Shown in pieces: positions 47,667 to 58,319 of a DNA stretch of 64,000 nucleotides (its first letter is position 1; each line of letters starts with the position of its first letter). The stretch is from Schistosoma mansoni (taxonomy: Eukaryota > Platyhelminthes > Trematoda > Strigeidida > Schistosomatidae): contig NC_031500.1 of the NCBI RefSeq assembly GCF_000237925.1, forward strand, positions 1,302,001-1,366,000. Reading direction: 5' to 3'. Both the position numbers and the translations under genes were made by a program. The notes under the pieces were generated by a model, which ran no database searches, was not told where the DNA came from, and worked only from the letters and a program-made list of their open reading frames with translations.

Positions 47667-48054
47667 CATAAAATGAGATTTAAGTGCCGGAAACTGCATT
47701 ATAAATGTACTTGCAAGTCAAACGCTTTCCAATACAGTCAACGGCGTACGATTCACTAACCACGAAACTTGTAATTCAACTTCTTTCAGCTAATAACATT
47801 TGTGCCTAATAAGAAATTAAGGAATCGTACCCATAGTACCATACTTCCCAAGTGAAGTATTGTTCGAGCAAATGTATGTGATTTTGTGTGAAAAATCCTC
47901 CTTATACACAAACTCATTATTAATTCTTCTTGATTCTTTCTAATGAACATTTAGCTGATCGTTCGATTCCATTCGATATATCTATAATGATATTTCACTG
48001 TCATTTTTGTTTCCCTTATGTTTTTTATTGAATTTATATGATTTTGTTTTCTGA
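47667..48054 (+). repeat. 388-bp identical direct repeat, copy 2
   Basis: Identical to 40099-40486. It sits between the inverted BEL pol fragment and R2-type sequence. There is no target duplication or terminal structure typical of a transposon. Confidence 0.93.
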
Positions 48055-48407
48055 CAAGAATATTGAATTGATTTCAATGAAGGAAATGTAGAAATCAAAG
48101 GAAATAGTAATAAAGGAAGCGCGAAATACGGAAATAGTTTAATAAGCTTCTCCATGATCCAAAAACAAGAATGAACGATTATGTATGTATCACAAAATGA
48201 GTAATATAAATAAGTTAAAACAAAATAGATTAGTAAGTATGTGTTAATTTTTCAGAATATTTCACTACATAACTTCACAACATACTCCTGGAAATTGTTA
48301 GGAATATAACCATTTACTGATAATTTGTAAGTAGTATAAAAAATATACAAAATAGTACAAGGGATGTTAGAACAGAGAACGTGAAAAAGACATAACAAAT
48401 ATAGAAT

Positions 48408-48550
48408 ACCTGGAAGCACTGGACGGCCGTTTCGTCCTACTACGGGACTCCTCAGCAGTGCGCATCCACGAACCCACTCTCGCGGGATTCGAACCCAGGA
48501 CCTACCAGTTTCGAGCCGAAGCCCTTAACCGATAGACCACTGAGCTGGCA
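48408..48550 (-). mobile_element. Sm-alpha-type SINE, left inverted arm
   Basis: Minus strand: A-box-like CAGCTCAGTGG, B box GGTTCGAATCC, and a hammerhead ribozyme at the 3' side. Same length and no indels against the right arm (position p pairs with 97289 minus p); only a few substitutions. It is a tRNA-derived Pol III-type promoter, not a functional tRNA: there is no acceptor stem. Confidence 0.88.
48416..48461 (-). ncRNA. Hammerhead ribozyme, type I, left arm
   Basis: Minus strand: stem I GCACTG/CAGTGC, core CTGAGGA (48449-48455), stem II GTCC/GGAC with a 7-base loop, core GAAAC (48429-48433), very short stem III from CGGCCG, and a GTC cleavage triplet (48422-48424). All core positions are present. 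Such minimal stem III hammerheads are known to work better as dimers; activity here is inferred. Confidence 0.85.
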
Positions 48551-48738
48551 CCCCTTCTGATAATGATCATGTGCTCACTAGTGACTGACTCCTTGAGGTA
48601 TTTCCTGGAGTTCTAGTGAGAAGCAGTAACCGGTGGAGTTCAACCAGGTCTGTTGTGAGATAGTAACTCACTGATGACATTGGTGAATGGTTGCTCAATT
48701 TCGTGAATCAGTTGAAGTTAGACATTAACACCGTTGGA

Positions 48739-48881
48739 TGCCAGCTCAGTGGTCTATCGGTTAAGGGCTTCGGCTCGAAACTGGTAGGTCCTGGGTTCGA
48801 ATCCCGCGAGAGTGGGTTCGTGGATGCGCACTGCTGAGGAGTCCCATAATAGGACGAAACAGCCGTCCAGTGCTTCCAGGT
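48739..48881 (+). mobile_element. Sm-alpha-type SINE, right arm
   Basis: Plus-strand copy with the same A-box-like and B-box motifs (B box at 48794-48804) and a hammerhead. It continues into the usual family 3' tail ('TTCCATGGTGGTCTAGC'). Confidence 0.9.
48828..48873 (+). ncRNA. Hammerhead ribozyme, type I, right arm
   Basis: Stem I GCACTG (48828-48833) pairs with CAGTGC (48868-48873); CTGAGGA 48834-48840; stem II GTCC/GGAC; GAAAC 48856-48860; cleavage triplet GTC 48865-48867. Stem III reads CAGCCG instead of the self-complementary CGGCCG of the left arm, one change that removes a pair. It may therefore be weaker. Confidence 0.85.
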
Positions 48882-49269
48882 TTTCCATGGTGGTCTAGCT
48901 TCAATTGACTCATGATCTCAACTCTATAAATAATAATATATTTCTGCAAGGGAAGATAACCGCCGGTATAGAATAATTGAAAACCGAAAAGGTTTTCATA
49001 TAAAACATGACTGTTTCTAATAGTCCTAACAAAAGTCATAATGAGCGGCTGATCATGCTGATTGAATAAATGTAAATCATAGAGACTTCAATAAGCCATT
49101 CAACAAATAACGGGTGACTTATTCACCTTACAAATCAAACAATATATTATAAACAGATAACCATTCAGAGCATACATAGAAGACATGAAATGCCGGTTCA
49201 ACTTAAATATATTCAAAATTATTAGGGAATGATTTTCTGACAGTCCTATACATTCAAGCTTTAACTAAT

Positions 49270-50120
49270 TAATCATGCCTTCACGTACGAGAGAAATATC
49301 TGAAGTGCTAAACTGTTGTTTAAATGCATACCTCGTGACCAAAGACTTTCACTGGAATAAAACTAAAACACACAAAATGCTCTCACATAGCGACGCGTAT
49401 ATAGCCTCTGCTAGGAAAATGCCCTACTCACTGTCTTCACGAGGCTCTGTTGTTGTTTACGAAAGTGGGAGGACGAAAAGCGAAACTCTGGCGCCTAAAC
49501 CGGCTTGATGGGCACGGAGGGTCAACTCAAAAGAGTTTGGGAACCCTGATTCTAAACAAACGGGGAACATGTACTCCAGGATCCTGTGAGAAGAAATGGC
49601 TTTTGCACCCATCGTCGGTCACTAGCTACCGTGGGAATCTTTACTCTAACATTGCACCACTGTGTTATGGACTAGACTAGTAGGTGCAAGGCTGAAGTTG
49701 AAGTCCTATAGTTTACCAACCCACTTCAGTCTGAGCACCCTAGCAGTGTCACAGCGCTCACATAAGTCTAATGGGATGACAATCACTTCACCAAATACTA
49801 TGCTCTCTTCAATTACAATTCAGATTATACACATTCACTTGATATCACTCCTCTTTATTATTATCACTATTATTATCATTTTTTATATACTACGACACTT
49901 ATCTTCCTATATTCCCACTTCATCAACTCCCGTTTTTCAACATGTTCAGCATGTCGCTCATGTTGGAGGCTCTCTTCTACCGAAACGATCTCGAGTCACT
50001 GTCTGGTCGAAAGTGAATGCTTCTACCGAATACTAGTACTAGCCGGAGACTTGAGTGCTCAGTTCGATTGTTTAGGCACAGAAGACAGTCGCTTCCTTTC
50101 TCAGTGAAGACTTGTCGGCC
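49270..50120 (+). mobile_element. LINE-2, 5' part
   Basis: Leader (49380-49680) followed by a segment shared with 55600-55920 and then the start of an endonuclease: in the frame around 50030-50110 'LAGDLSAQFDCLG' and 'EDSRF' (APE-type 'GDxNAQVG' region) are visible, with a stop. It ends abruptly at about 50120. The 124-codon frame 49662-50036 with an Ile-rich stretch lies within the repeat and is matched, with breaks, at 55740-55900; I do not call it a host gene. Confidence 0.7.
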
Positions 50121-50189
50121 GCATGTCAGATAACGGGTATTTGAAGTAATTCGGGTAATACTGGTTTGATTTGTATGACAGTTGTGATA

Positions 50190-50345
50190 CTTCTCAAAGC
50201 GAAGTAGATGGTTTCATCATAAGCCCACACATTGAGCATTCGACCGGAAATCCTGCTCGTGGGATTCAAACCTTCCATCTTCAGTCCCGAGCGCAAACGC
50301 CTGACTTCCATACCACTAAGTTCCATTTCAAATGAAACTAATAAT
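50190..50345 (-). mobile_element. tRNA-like SINE without ribozyme
   Basis: On the minus strand 'GGAACTTAGTGGTATGGAAG' resembles an A-box region, and GGTTTGAATCC (about 50263-50273) is a good B box about 50 bases later. A GC-richer unique tail follows. No hammerhead core is seen. Possibly a second SINE family. Confidence 0.5.
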
Positions 50346-50805
50346 GCGGAGAAAATTGTCATCTATTTACATATTCAATTTATTAATTCTTATAGAATTA
50401 ACAACGATAACTAAATTGCTAATGTTCATTTCAAGATTCATGCATCAGGTAGATCATAGGATTATATTTTATTTATTTTCCGGACTTTCGATGGGATCTC
50501 TTTGTTTGAAAAAGTCAGTCTGTGATTCGGATATCACGAAAACGTAATCTTACATACTGAGGCTTGTTAGCTGTTCTCCAGACAAAGTGAGGTATCTATA
50601 CTCATTGTTTATGTTGATGTTACGCGTCGTAAAATAGATTCTCCATAATCAATTGAAAATCTACGCTATACATATAACAAATGAAATGTAGTATAAGTGC
50701 TTTATTGTATGCAGCCTCCAAAGACGCAGGGATACGATCATTTATGCCAGACTTCTGTCAAACTGATTATGACTTGAAAGTTTACTTCAAGTCATTGTGA
50801 TCCTA
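50346..50805. other. No recognised feature
   Basis: AT-rich DNA with short frames only (50332-50547). No duplicate or motif found. Confidence 0.45.
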
Positions 50806-51192
50806 AATGAATGAACATTTCAATCTTACAATCAAGATAATTTGGTATAAATCTTGTCGTAACAGAGGCACACGTTCACAATTTTCAACATATAGCACTG
50901 TTATTGGAGACATTGGTTAGCTGAAATACTTAACATTTTTGAATTGTGATTAAGTGAAAATGAAAACACGTGACTGTAACTGAGTGATTCGGCTCAATTG
51001 TAAATATTAAAATTTAAGGATTTCCGACAACCAATTGACATAATTATCACGATCTTTTATGGTGGAATGAAAATAGTTTCATTAGATTTGATGTAGCCGG
51101 TAAACAAGTGGAACTAGTTCATTTGACAAACTAACAAATCGTGTGATGTTATTAGTCGAATGAATTACTACATTGTACGTGATAATTCAGTT
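50806..51192 (+). repeat. GH27-4 upstream region
   Basis: Direct match to 34030-34542, the upstream region of GH27-2. It shows that the promoter side was duplicated with the gene. Confidence 0.65.
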
Positions 51193-51680
51193 GTATATAT
51201 ATGAAGGAGTGTACTCGCAACTTAAGTAATTGTGTCATTCAAGTGGAGTGTAAGTGTTGTTACATAATAGTTTCATGGTATGTAAATGAAGATTCTCAAG
51301 AAATGGTTTGAATTTTATATTGTAATACGCGACACTGTAATGTACTTGAATATGAATATTTGTATTTCCAACGACACGGCACTTGATACACGTTAAAACA
51401 GTTAACAAAACGAATCATACATATGAACTTCGTCGTTTATTCATCTATTTATATTGATGGTATCTTATATAACGATTGGATTACATAACAGTTGTCAGAT
51501 GAAAATACTCGCCATTTATAATGTGATAAGCCTTGTTTGCTTTCACTTATTCATGCATTTCAATGGACTAATTTATTACAAATTGGTCTTTATTGTTCAC
51601 TTATAGATTTGAAGTCATAGCGATAGTTTCAGAAGCGATTATTCCCACGGACTCATGTGTGTTGTGTTTTGATTTTGTGT
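51193..51680 (+). pseudogene. GH27-4: promoter, leader exon and exon 2 stub
   Basis: Closest to GH27-2. The TATA-like tract (51193-51202), leader exon ending at 51249 and GTAAGT donor are kept, but the leader ends in GT instead of AT, so the split start codon is lost. Intron 1 is shortened. The exon 2 stub (about 51606-51675) matches the signal-peptide region of GH27-2 ('GTGTGTTGTGTTT') and then breaks off into an inverted copy of the DNA at 32600-33360. All catalytic exons are missing. Confidence 0.8.
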
Positions 51681-51685
51681 TTTGG

Positions 51686-52590
51686 ATTTTGAAGACAGTC
51701 CGCACAGATAGTACATTTATGAACACAGGCTGATCAATAATAGCCCAAAACATCACTGTGAAGTTCCATACAACCAATATATGTTTGTCGGTTGACAGAC
51801 TTCATCAAGTAATTTGAACACACAAATCAACTTCTAAAAGTGTGACTGTCAGATGATTTATCCGAATCAGGGATAGATGATAGTTAACAGTGTGATCCAG
51901 AACGCGGGTCTCGTTCCACACAGTACTCGTCAGTTGCATATGCCTGTATCACAGTTTTGATGTTCACCCATTCATTTGAACACAGAACCTGTCACTTCAA
52001 ACGTGTTCGCATTACACGCCACTGGTCAATGAACATAAATAATCACGAACCTCAACTCGTGAGCTGCCTTTAGCTTCTGGCACGTCTTAATATTCTCAGA
52101 GGGACTGGCTTCCTCGAACAATGGCATATACAGTCTTTTTGAATTTCAATAAAGCAAATGACAGTAGAAAACTTTCAAATCTTGATGACAGTTCATCAGT
52201 AAGCATAAAAGAAGCGAGATAAGACAATTACAGAAAACAATGAATTTAAAGGACATAAGAATATTACACAAACTTATCGGTAGTAAACGGAACATAGTCG
52301 CTACAACAAATCTAGACATACGTGACAGTTATATGAGATCAGTGAAACCGTATCTACATCACTTGTGATATTTATGTTGTCAAATATCGAACTGTTTCGT
52401 TCTCTTATCGATTTATACTTCGGATTGCGAAATTCCATGAATGACTGTTGATGGACACGATTCTGTTCAACTATCGAAATAACTGAATGACACTGTTGGT
52501 TTACCGGCAAAATGTTAACAATAATATGGTGCAGATGCTGTGTAAAGCAGTGTGCATGCAATGTATTATCCATATGGCACAATCTTTTAT
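51686..52590 (-). repeat. Inverted copy of the DNA upstream of GH27-3
   Basis: Reverse complement of 32600-33360, including repeat T1 (52110-52420) and the SINE. It joins the truncated GH27-4 directly, so the junction near 51680 is a rearrangement breakpoint. Confidence 0.75.
51870..52020 (-). mobile_element. Sm-alpha-type SINE, inverted duplicate
   Basis: Minus-strand counterpart of 33040-33180. Core CTGACGA at 51927-51933 and GAGAC at 51908-51912 (GAAAC expected). Same inactivating change as its partner. Confidence 0.7.
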
Positions 52591-53079
52591 ATTGTATAAT
52601 TCTGTTTCAGTCAAGAAAATCGTCTACATATCCATCAACAATTTGTTATCAAATTGTTAATATGTTTATAACTAATGATTTGATCCTATATCCAGGATAA
52701 ATCCATCTAATATTTTTTGCACATGTTGGAGAAACTGATCAAGTATAAGTGATATTTCTGTATTTACCCAGATGATAATACATACACATAAATCCTAGCC
52801 CAATAACATCAAGAAAAGACTTCAAATGTGTTTAACGATCTGGCATATTGATATCATTGGAATACATCTGATAGAGTAACAATTTTGTGCCAGATCTACA
52901 TTAAATGGCTCGACATATTTTATTCATTTTGTTCAGATCACACAAATGAACAATGACAGCCAGTAATATTACTATTACCCTAAATACTCTGAAATTTACT
53001 TAAACGATTTCATCTCAACATGCCCAATAGATTTGTACCTGAACAACATTCCTACAGTTGAAAAACATATTGAACTGCA
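52591..53079. other. No recognised feature
   Basis: About 490 bases of AT-rich DNA without a supported gene or repeat partner. Confidence 0.45.
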
Positions 53080-53560
53080 ACACAAATGTCTATTAACTAA
53101 TATCAAAGTCACAAACATCAACACGAACGTCAAATCAGTTCTACTGTACGCAGCTGAAACCTAGAGAACAACCCACACCATCATCAAAAATGTACAAGTA
53201 TTCATGAACAATTGTCTACGTAAGATACTCAATATCCTTTGATAGTATACTATCAGCAACAGCTTCCATATGGTGAATAAACTAAGAAAAGGCGATATAG
53301 GTGTGTTGGACACATACTGAGAAAATCATCAGACTGTATTATGAGGCACTAACTTGAAATTTTGAAGGTAAAAGTGGAAAGAAGAAGGACAAAGAACACA
53401 CTGAGTCGGGAATCCGAAGTAAACATAAAACGGATGAACAGCAAGTGAAAAGAACTGGAAATGATTGTTCATGACAGATTTGGATGGCGAATGCTGGCGA
53501 GCTTCCTTTCCTCCTCGACGAGCAGTAACATGTGTAGTTAAGTACCTAAGTACGTCAGAG
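53080..53560 (+). mobile_element. Old RTE-like LINE 3' fragment
   Basis: Corresponds to 5660-6149 of the full-length element: 'INTNVKSVLLYAAET'-like text near 53110-53160, then the region of 'FMNNCLRKIL', and an Arg/Lys-rich C-terminal part. It ends near a short 'AGTTAAGTACCTAAGTA' 3' end comparable to the GTAAG repeats. Heavily diverged with many stops. Confidence 0.78.
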
Positions 53561-53779
53561 TCTGGTACATTATTATAAGCAGTAATAAATATATCGATAA
53601 CAAACTTTATGATACATATCTGCAAAAGAATTAAGTAATAAGGATCGATTTGTTACAGTTTCTTTATCAATAACATTAGAGCATCTTCAACCCTGAAGCA
53701 TCGACACAAGTGTTTGATTGAATACATCTTAAGTTGGTTTTATCCTATGTGAGTGCAGATGTTAAGTCTCCATCAACGC

Positions 53780-54010
53780 ATCGCATTCGCGCTACCCGTT
53801 TTCTTCACTGCACTTTCAATTTTGTACAAAATCCATGAGTCTGTATGTTAACCCTGATTGCTTCATTCGGAACTACCAGTACAGTCCAACTATACCATAG
53901 TTTGACTTCCGTGGGTTGATAAGTTAGATGGAAGTTGTTAATCCACTGTCGTGTCATTGATTTTGTGTTTTGTTTTCTGAACCACCTAATAAGGAAGCAA
54001 TATCCGCTTG
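53780..54010 (-). repeat. Inverted match to 46560-46700
   Basis: The stretch around 53815-53965 is the reverse complement of 46560-46700 with moderate divergence. The frame 53805-54038 (-) lies inside and is not conserved. Confidence 0.6.
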
Positions 54011-54199
54011 TCATTGAACAAACAATGGATTCACTCAATTATTAGTGCACTGGAAGTATAGAAGATGGCAAGACAAACTTAGCAATCAAGCTACACAGCA
54101 CATTTATGTGAATAGATATCGTGGAGCATTTAAAGATGAATTTTATTAAAAAGAGAATCAAGCGCTGAGAACTACCCTTTGTTATCTGGGTTTGAGAAC

Positions 54200-55195
54200 T
54201 CTCTTGACAAGAAAATCAATGTCAGGTCTAAAATAGTTTAATGGAGGTTGCAGGTTTCAATATAATACTGTGCTGCGTATTTATGTGGGTGATAATGTCA
54301 CAGTGAATCAGATTAGGATTGAAACTCGTCGCCTGTTATTTGTGTTTTAGTCCAGTAAAAATCTTTGGCCACAAAGTATGTTTGAAAAGAAATTATTAAA
54401 ACTACAGTTACTTCTCTCGTACGTGAAGGCATAAATAAATCGTTGACGCTTGAATACAGTGGACTGTCACCAATTGTTTTCTATTAAATTTTAATATATT
54501 TAAGTTGTACCGGTATTTTGTGTCTGATATATACGCTCTGAGTGGTTATCTGTAAATAATTCATTGTTCACTTTGTTTAGTGACTAAGTCATCTGTTATT
54601 CGTTGAATAGTTTTTCAAGTCTCTATGGTTCACATTTACTCAGTTACCATGATCACTCGCTCATTATGCCATCTGGTATGAATATCAGAAACATTCATTT
54701 CCCAAATGAAAACCATATTGGTTTCCAATTATTACGTATTTGTGAACTCTTTTTCACGTTCTCTGTCCTCATATTCGTTCAGCACTTTTGTATAGTCTTC
54801 TATACTACTTATTAATATTAAGTAAATAGTTGTATTCCTAGCAGTTTCTATGAAAATGTTGTTACACAAGTTTGTCGTGTAGTATTCTGAATTATTCACA
54901 TACACTTATAACAATGATTTTATTTATCATCATAATAACTTCATTTCAATCATTGTATTAGTTATTCACAATTTTGTGTATTTGTTCAACCTTTGTCTAA
55001 ACGCATATTGTTTGCTCTTGCATCGGTTTTCGCTTGTTGATAAACTGTTATCAAGTTTAGATTCAGCTAAGCCCTTTCTTTAACATAGTCATGTGTCATA
55101 TTTTTTCTTTATGTTACAGTAACAGAATGCTTTATTTCAGACAGAAAGACGCGTTGATCACTGCAGACACCTCACACCTCACAAATTAACCAAAC
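54200..55195 (+). repeat. Repeat unit R2, copy c
   Basis: Matches 2640-3054 followed by 6167-6640, that is, an R2 copy without the LINE. The frame at 54603-54815 spans the empty insertion site; it has no recognised domain. Confidence 0.75.
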
Positions 55196-55204
55196 ACACC
55201 ATCT

Positions 55205-56440
55205 CTACAGTCTTGACCTAAGATGCTCTGGTACATTTGAAAATATGTGAACCACTCTTCCTCTCGAAGTGCTCTCACATGACCATGCATATATAGCCTC
55301 TGCTAGGAAAAAATCCTACTCACTGTCTTCTCGTGACTGGGGTGATGTTTACGAAAGTGAGAGGACGAAAAGCGAAACTTCGGCGCTTTAACCAGGTTGG
55401 TGGACACGGAGAGTCCACCTAGAAAAGTTCAGAAACTCTGATTTCAAACAAATAGTGAACATAGACTCCAGGAGTTTGAGATAACAAATGACGTTTGGAA
55501 TTATCGTTGATCACCAGCTACCACGTGAATCTATGTTCTAACATTGTACCACTTTCTTATGAACTAGACTAATAGGTCGAATTCTCGAAGCCTAGCCCTC
55601 TAAGTCAACCACCTACTCCAATCTGAGCACCCGGACAGTAACACAGCATTCACGCAAGTTCGATGGGATGACAATTGCTTCACAAAATACTATGCTTGGT
55701 TGATTTGAAATTCAGACTATTCATATTAACTTGATAAGACTCATTTTTTTGCTATTACTAGCAATATCATTTTTCATATACTAGGTCACATATCTCAATG
55801 TATGCCTACTTCATGTGCTCCCAATTTTCAACTTATACAGGATCTCGTCCGTGGTGCAAAATCTGTTTCATCTAAATCATCTCCAGTCACTGACTGAACG
55901 AAAGTGAATGCTTCTACCGAATACGAACACTAAACCAGTCTTTCTGAAAGCAGATACACCGTTCAAACTGGCTTCCTTCAACGATCGCACACTAATGCAC
56001 ATGAGACAACAGATAGGGATGACGAAATCTCTAGGAAGTCTGTATATCAACTTAAGCTGTCTGTTCGAGACTTGTATTGAAGATTCCAGTGAAGTATAAC
56101 AAATTCGCTTTCCATCTATCGCTTCAAAGAGCTTGTTCTACGTGCATTTAACCGGGTACCCTGTGACATCTTCGTCTGATTTAGTTGGTGTTGATGTCGT
56201 ACTAAGAGCTAGAGCTGAGGCAGCACTAATCGGTAGGATCCCCAATAACATTCGTTTCTCTGCTGTTGGATTGCAAAGTTTCATCAAATGAGGTAGAAAC
56301 CGGTTCGGGCACGCGAACGTTATCATAGTCGTTTCTGTGGCCGAAGAGTACTTGTTAATCGCAGGTCAGATAATAGGGCCCGTCTGCTTCAACTGTGATG
56401 ACTTGAGAGTGGCGAGTAAATTCGCTTGATGCTTCTGCCG
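55205..56440 (+). mobile_element. LINE-2 copy with leader and endonuclease remnant
   Basis: Leader 55260-55600, then text matching 49700-50040, then endonuclease pieces: 'RARAEAALIGRIP' near 56205-56250 and 'RRSDNRARLLQL' near 56360-56395 in different frames. Stops and shifts are frequent. The copy stops near 56440, where a repeat patch (56460-56985) begins. Confidence 0.72.
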
Positions 56441-56459
56441 TTCAACGTTTAGAAGTTGT

Positions 56460-56985
56460 TCGTGATGCCCGTTAGTAAATCTCAATAAATATACTAACAA
56501 AATATTTGCAACGAGTGACTACAATAGTTGTACCAAAACACAGCTACAAAGTATAAATTTACCAATATCACTTCATTTATATTTCAAATTATTTTAAGTA
56601 CTGCGGTTGCCAGCCAGAATAATATTGTATTCAAATACAATTGGAGAAACAGTTTCACTATGAGCCTTCGATATTAAGGGATATGGATCATTCACACAAA
56701 TAGTTCTGTTGCAAGATCCTGAAACCGGTACATGATGGAACATACACCTTCAATGAACACATTCAATTAAAACGTGACGCAACATGATAGTTTACTAGTT
56801 ATCAGTTAGTAGGCATATGAAAATATCACTCAAGCAAAAGACAGGTTGTTTTGCAACTAAGTGTAACTGCAACGTGTGCTACTGATGTCGAAAGATATAA
56901 TTGGTATATGTCATCAATCGAATGTGAAATTTCTGATGTTAGAATGTTAATGAGATCGAAGAAAAGCTAATGAGAACAGTGATTC
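56460..56985 (+). repeat. Repeat patch between two LINE-2 copies
   Basis: 56500-56700 matches 46030-46260, and 56740-56985 is an R1 fragment in the orientation of 28470-28830. Confidence 0.65.
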
Positions 56986-56989
56986 CGAC

Positions 56990-58195
56990 AGATTTTGTAG
57001 TACTAGCCGAAGACTTGAGTGCTCAGGCCGAACGTATAGACTTTGATGCTAGTCGTTTCCGTGGTCGATGGTAACTTGTCGATCACAGGTCAGATAAGGG
57101 GGTCCATCTACTGTAACTGCAGCTACTGTGGCAACTAAGTATCGAGTCGAGCATGATTCTAGGCTAGCCACCATCCCACCGAAATATATAGATGAGAATT
57201 GTTTGTGATTGCATGACTACAAACACTGGGTTTCTTTATGCTCCACACTATTTATGGAGACCCGTTGGTCTACGCCGGATGATCACGAGTTTGACCGCAA
57301 ATGAAGGCTGTCACGTAATGAAATTTGACATGGCTTACGTAAGAACCGAGAAGCCTGGTAGTCGGAGCGTGCTAATGAGTTGGAAGCAGCAGCTACATCT
57401 AGTAACTGCCAGAAGCCCATTCATCTCATCCGAACCACTGGCAGCAGGAATTCTGGTGTGAGAGAAACAATTTGTGAGAATGACGGGATGCCAATCACTA
57501 TCATCTATCGACGTCTTGGACGATGGACAGTGTTGTTAGAGTAGCAATTCAACTGGCGTGCTGCTCCGTCAACATCGACCAGACTGTCATTTCCTCCATG
57601 GCCTGTGACGACTGATCCTTCGAATGAGGCGGAAGTCTGCAAGGAACTCCAACTCATAAAGCGCTACAAATCTCTAGGCCCAGATGACCTACCTCCGAGC
57701 CATTGTTTACAAAGATTTGAGAGCTAGAGAGTGTTTCAAAGTCATGAAATGAGTCCATAGTTGTCCCCATCTTTAAAAAGTGTTTGAAAGAAAGCCACAT
57801 AGGATTGACTTCTATCAGTCTTCCACTACTCCCCGGTTGGCATCCTAGAGATGGTGCAACACAGTGGCTAGAGACGTTATCATATATGGCTCAGAATATA
57901 AACCACTGGCGATGATGCTATAACCCTCTCACACTTTCCTTATAAATAATGGCCGTAACCACTTTGACTGAAATGTTTGTTTCTAGTTTTACCTTTCTGT
58001 TTCTCCCGTTACTATTATGTTTTCACTAACATACACTAATTTGTGGTCCTTACTGTCCCCATTTCTTTTATACGCACATTACACTCTTTATCTCCTCTTA
58101 ATCTCTCTCCTATTGTGTGACTCATATGTATGTGGTGCCCCCTTATACCAATATTTATGTGTTGAAATAGAAAATAAATAGATAGACTTGAGCTG
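56990..58195 (+). mobile_element. LINE-2 copy, endonuclease to 3' end, deleted inside
   Basis: Begins again in the endonuclease ('LAEDLSAQ' at about 57003-57030, overlapping in content with the preceding copy), then 'HYLWRPVGLRR' (about 57247-57280), a jump to the RT thumb region 'RYKSLGPDDLPP' (about 57665-57700), and a second jump to the C-terminal end 'HPRDGATQWLETLSYMAQN' (about 57842-57898). The 3' UTR and AAATAAAT-type tail follow to 58195. The RT palm with its catalytic residues is missing. A BEL/importin unit follows, as it does after the LINE-2 tail at 21105. Confidence 0.78.
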
Positions 58196-58319
58196 TAGGT
58201 CACGTTGTCTTTGGTTTGTTAACCGAGCTTAGAAGAACGCATTCTCAGCACTCTGGGAATTGATTGACACACTCAGTTCGGTTGTTTTGGATTTGATATA
58301 AACTGTCCTAATCATCTGA

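Larger units (their letters stand above)
48408..48966 (+). mobile_element. Composite insertion with two inverted hammerhead SINE arms
   Basis: 559-bp insertion into R2 copy e, flanked by the 8-bp direct repeat TATAGAAT (48400-48407 and 48967-48974; the first base of the insert is ambiguous by one). It contains a minus-strand SINE arm, a 188-bp spacer, a plus-strand SINE arm and an 85-bp A/T-rich 3' tail ('CTATAAATAATAATATATT'). The arms could pair as a 143-bp hairpin. The direct repeats suggest that the whole structure integrated as one unit. Confidence 0.75.
48240..49135 (-). repeat. Repeat unit R2, copy e (inverted, interrupted)
   Basis: Reverse complement of 6160-6380. It is split by the insertion at 48408-48966, and the two halves rejoin at 'TATAGAAT'. 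Right-end landmarks 'AATGAGCGGCTGATCATG' and 'CATAGAGACTTCAATAAG' match copy d. Confidence 0.75.

Noticed and set aside
48739-48810. tRNA gene on the plus strand (and its inverse at 48480-48550)
   Set aside because: A and B boxes are good, but there is no acceptor stem or anticodon arm, and the sequence continues into a hammerhead: a tRNA-derived SINE.
49662-50036. 124-codon ORF with a hydrophobic Ile-rich segment as a membrane protein gene
   Set aside because: The stretch is part of the LINE-2 leader region and is repeated with stops at 55740-55920.
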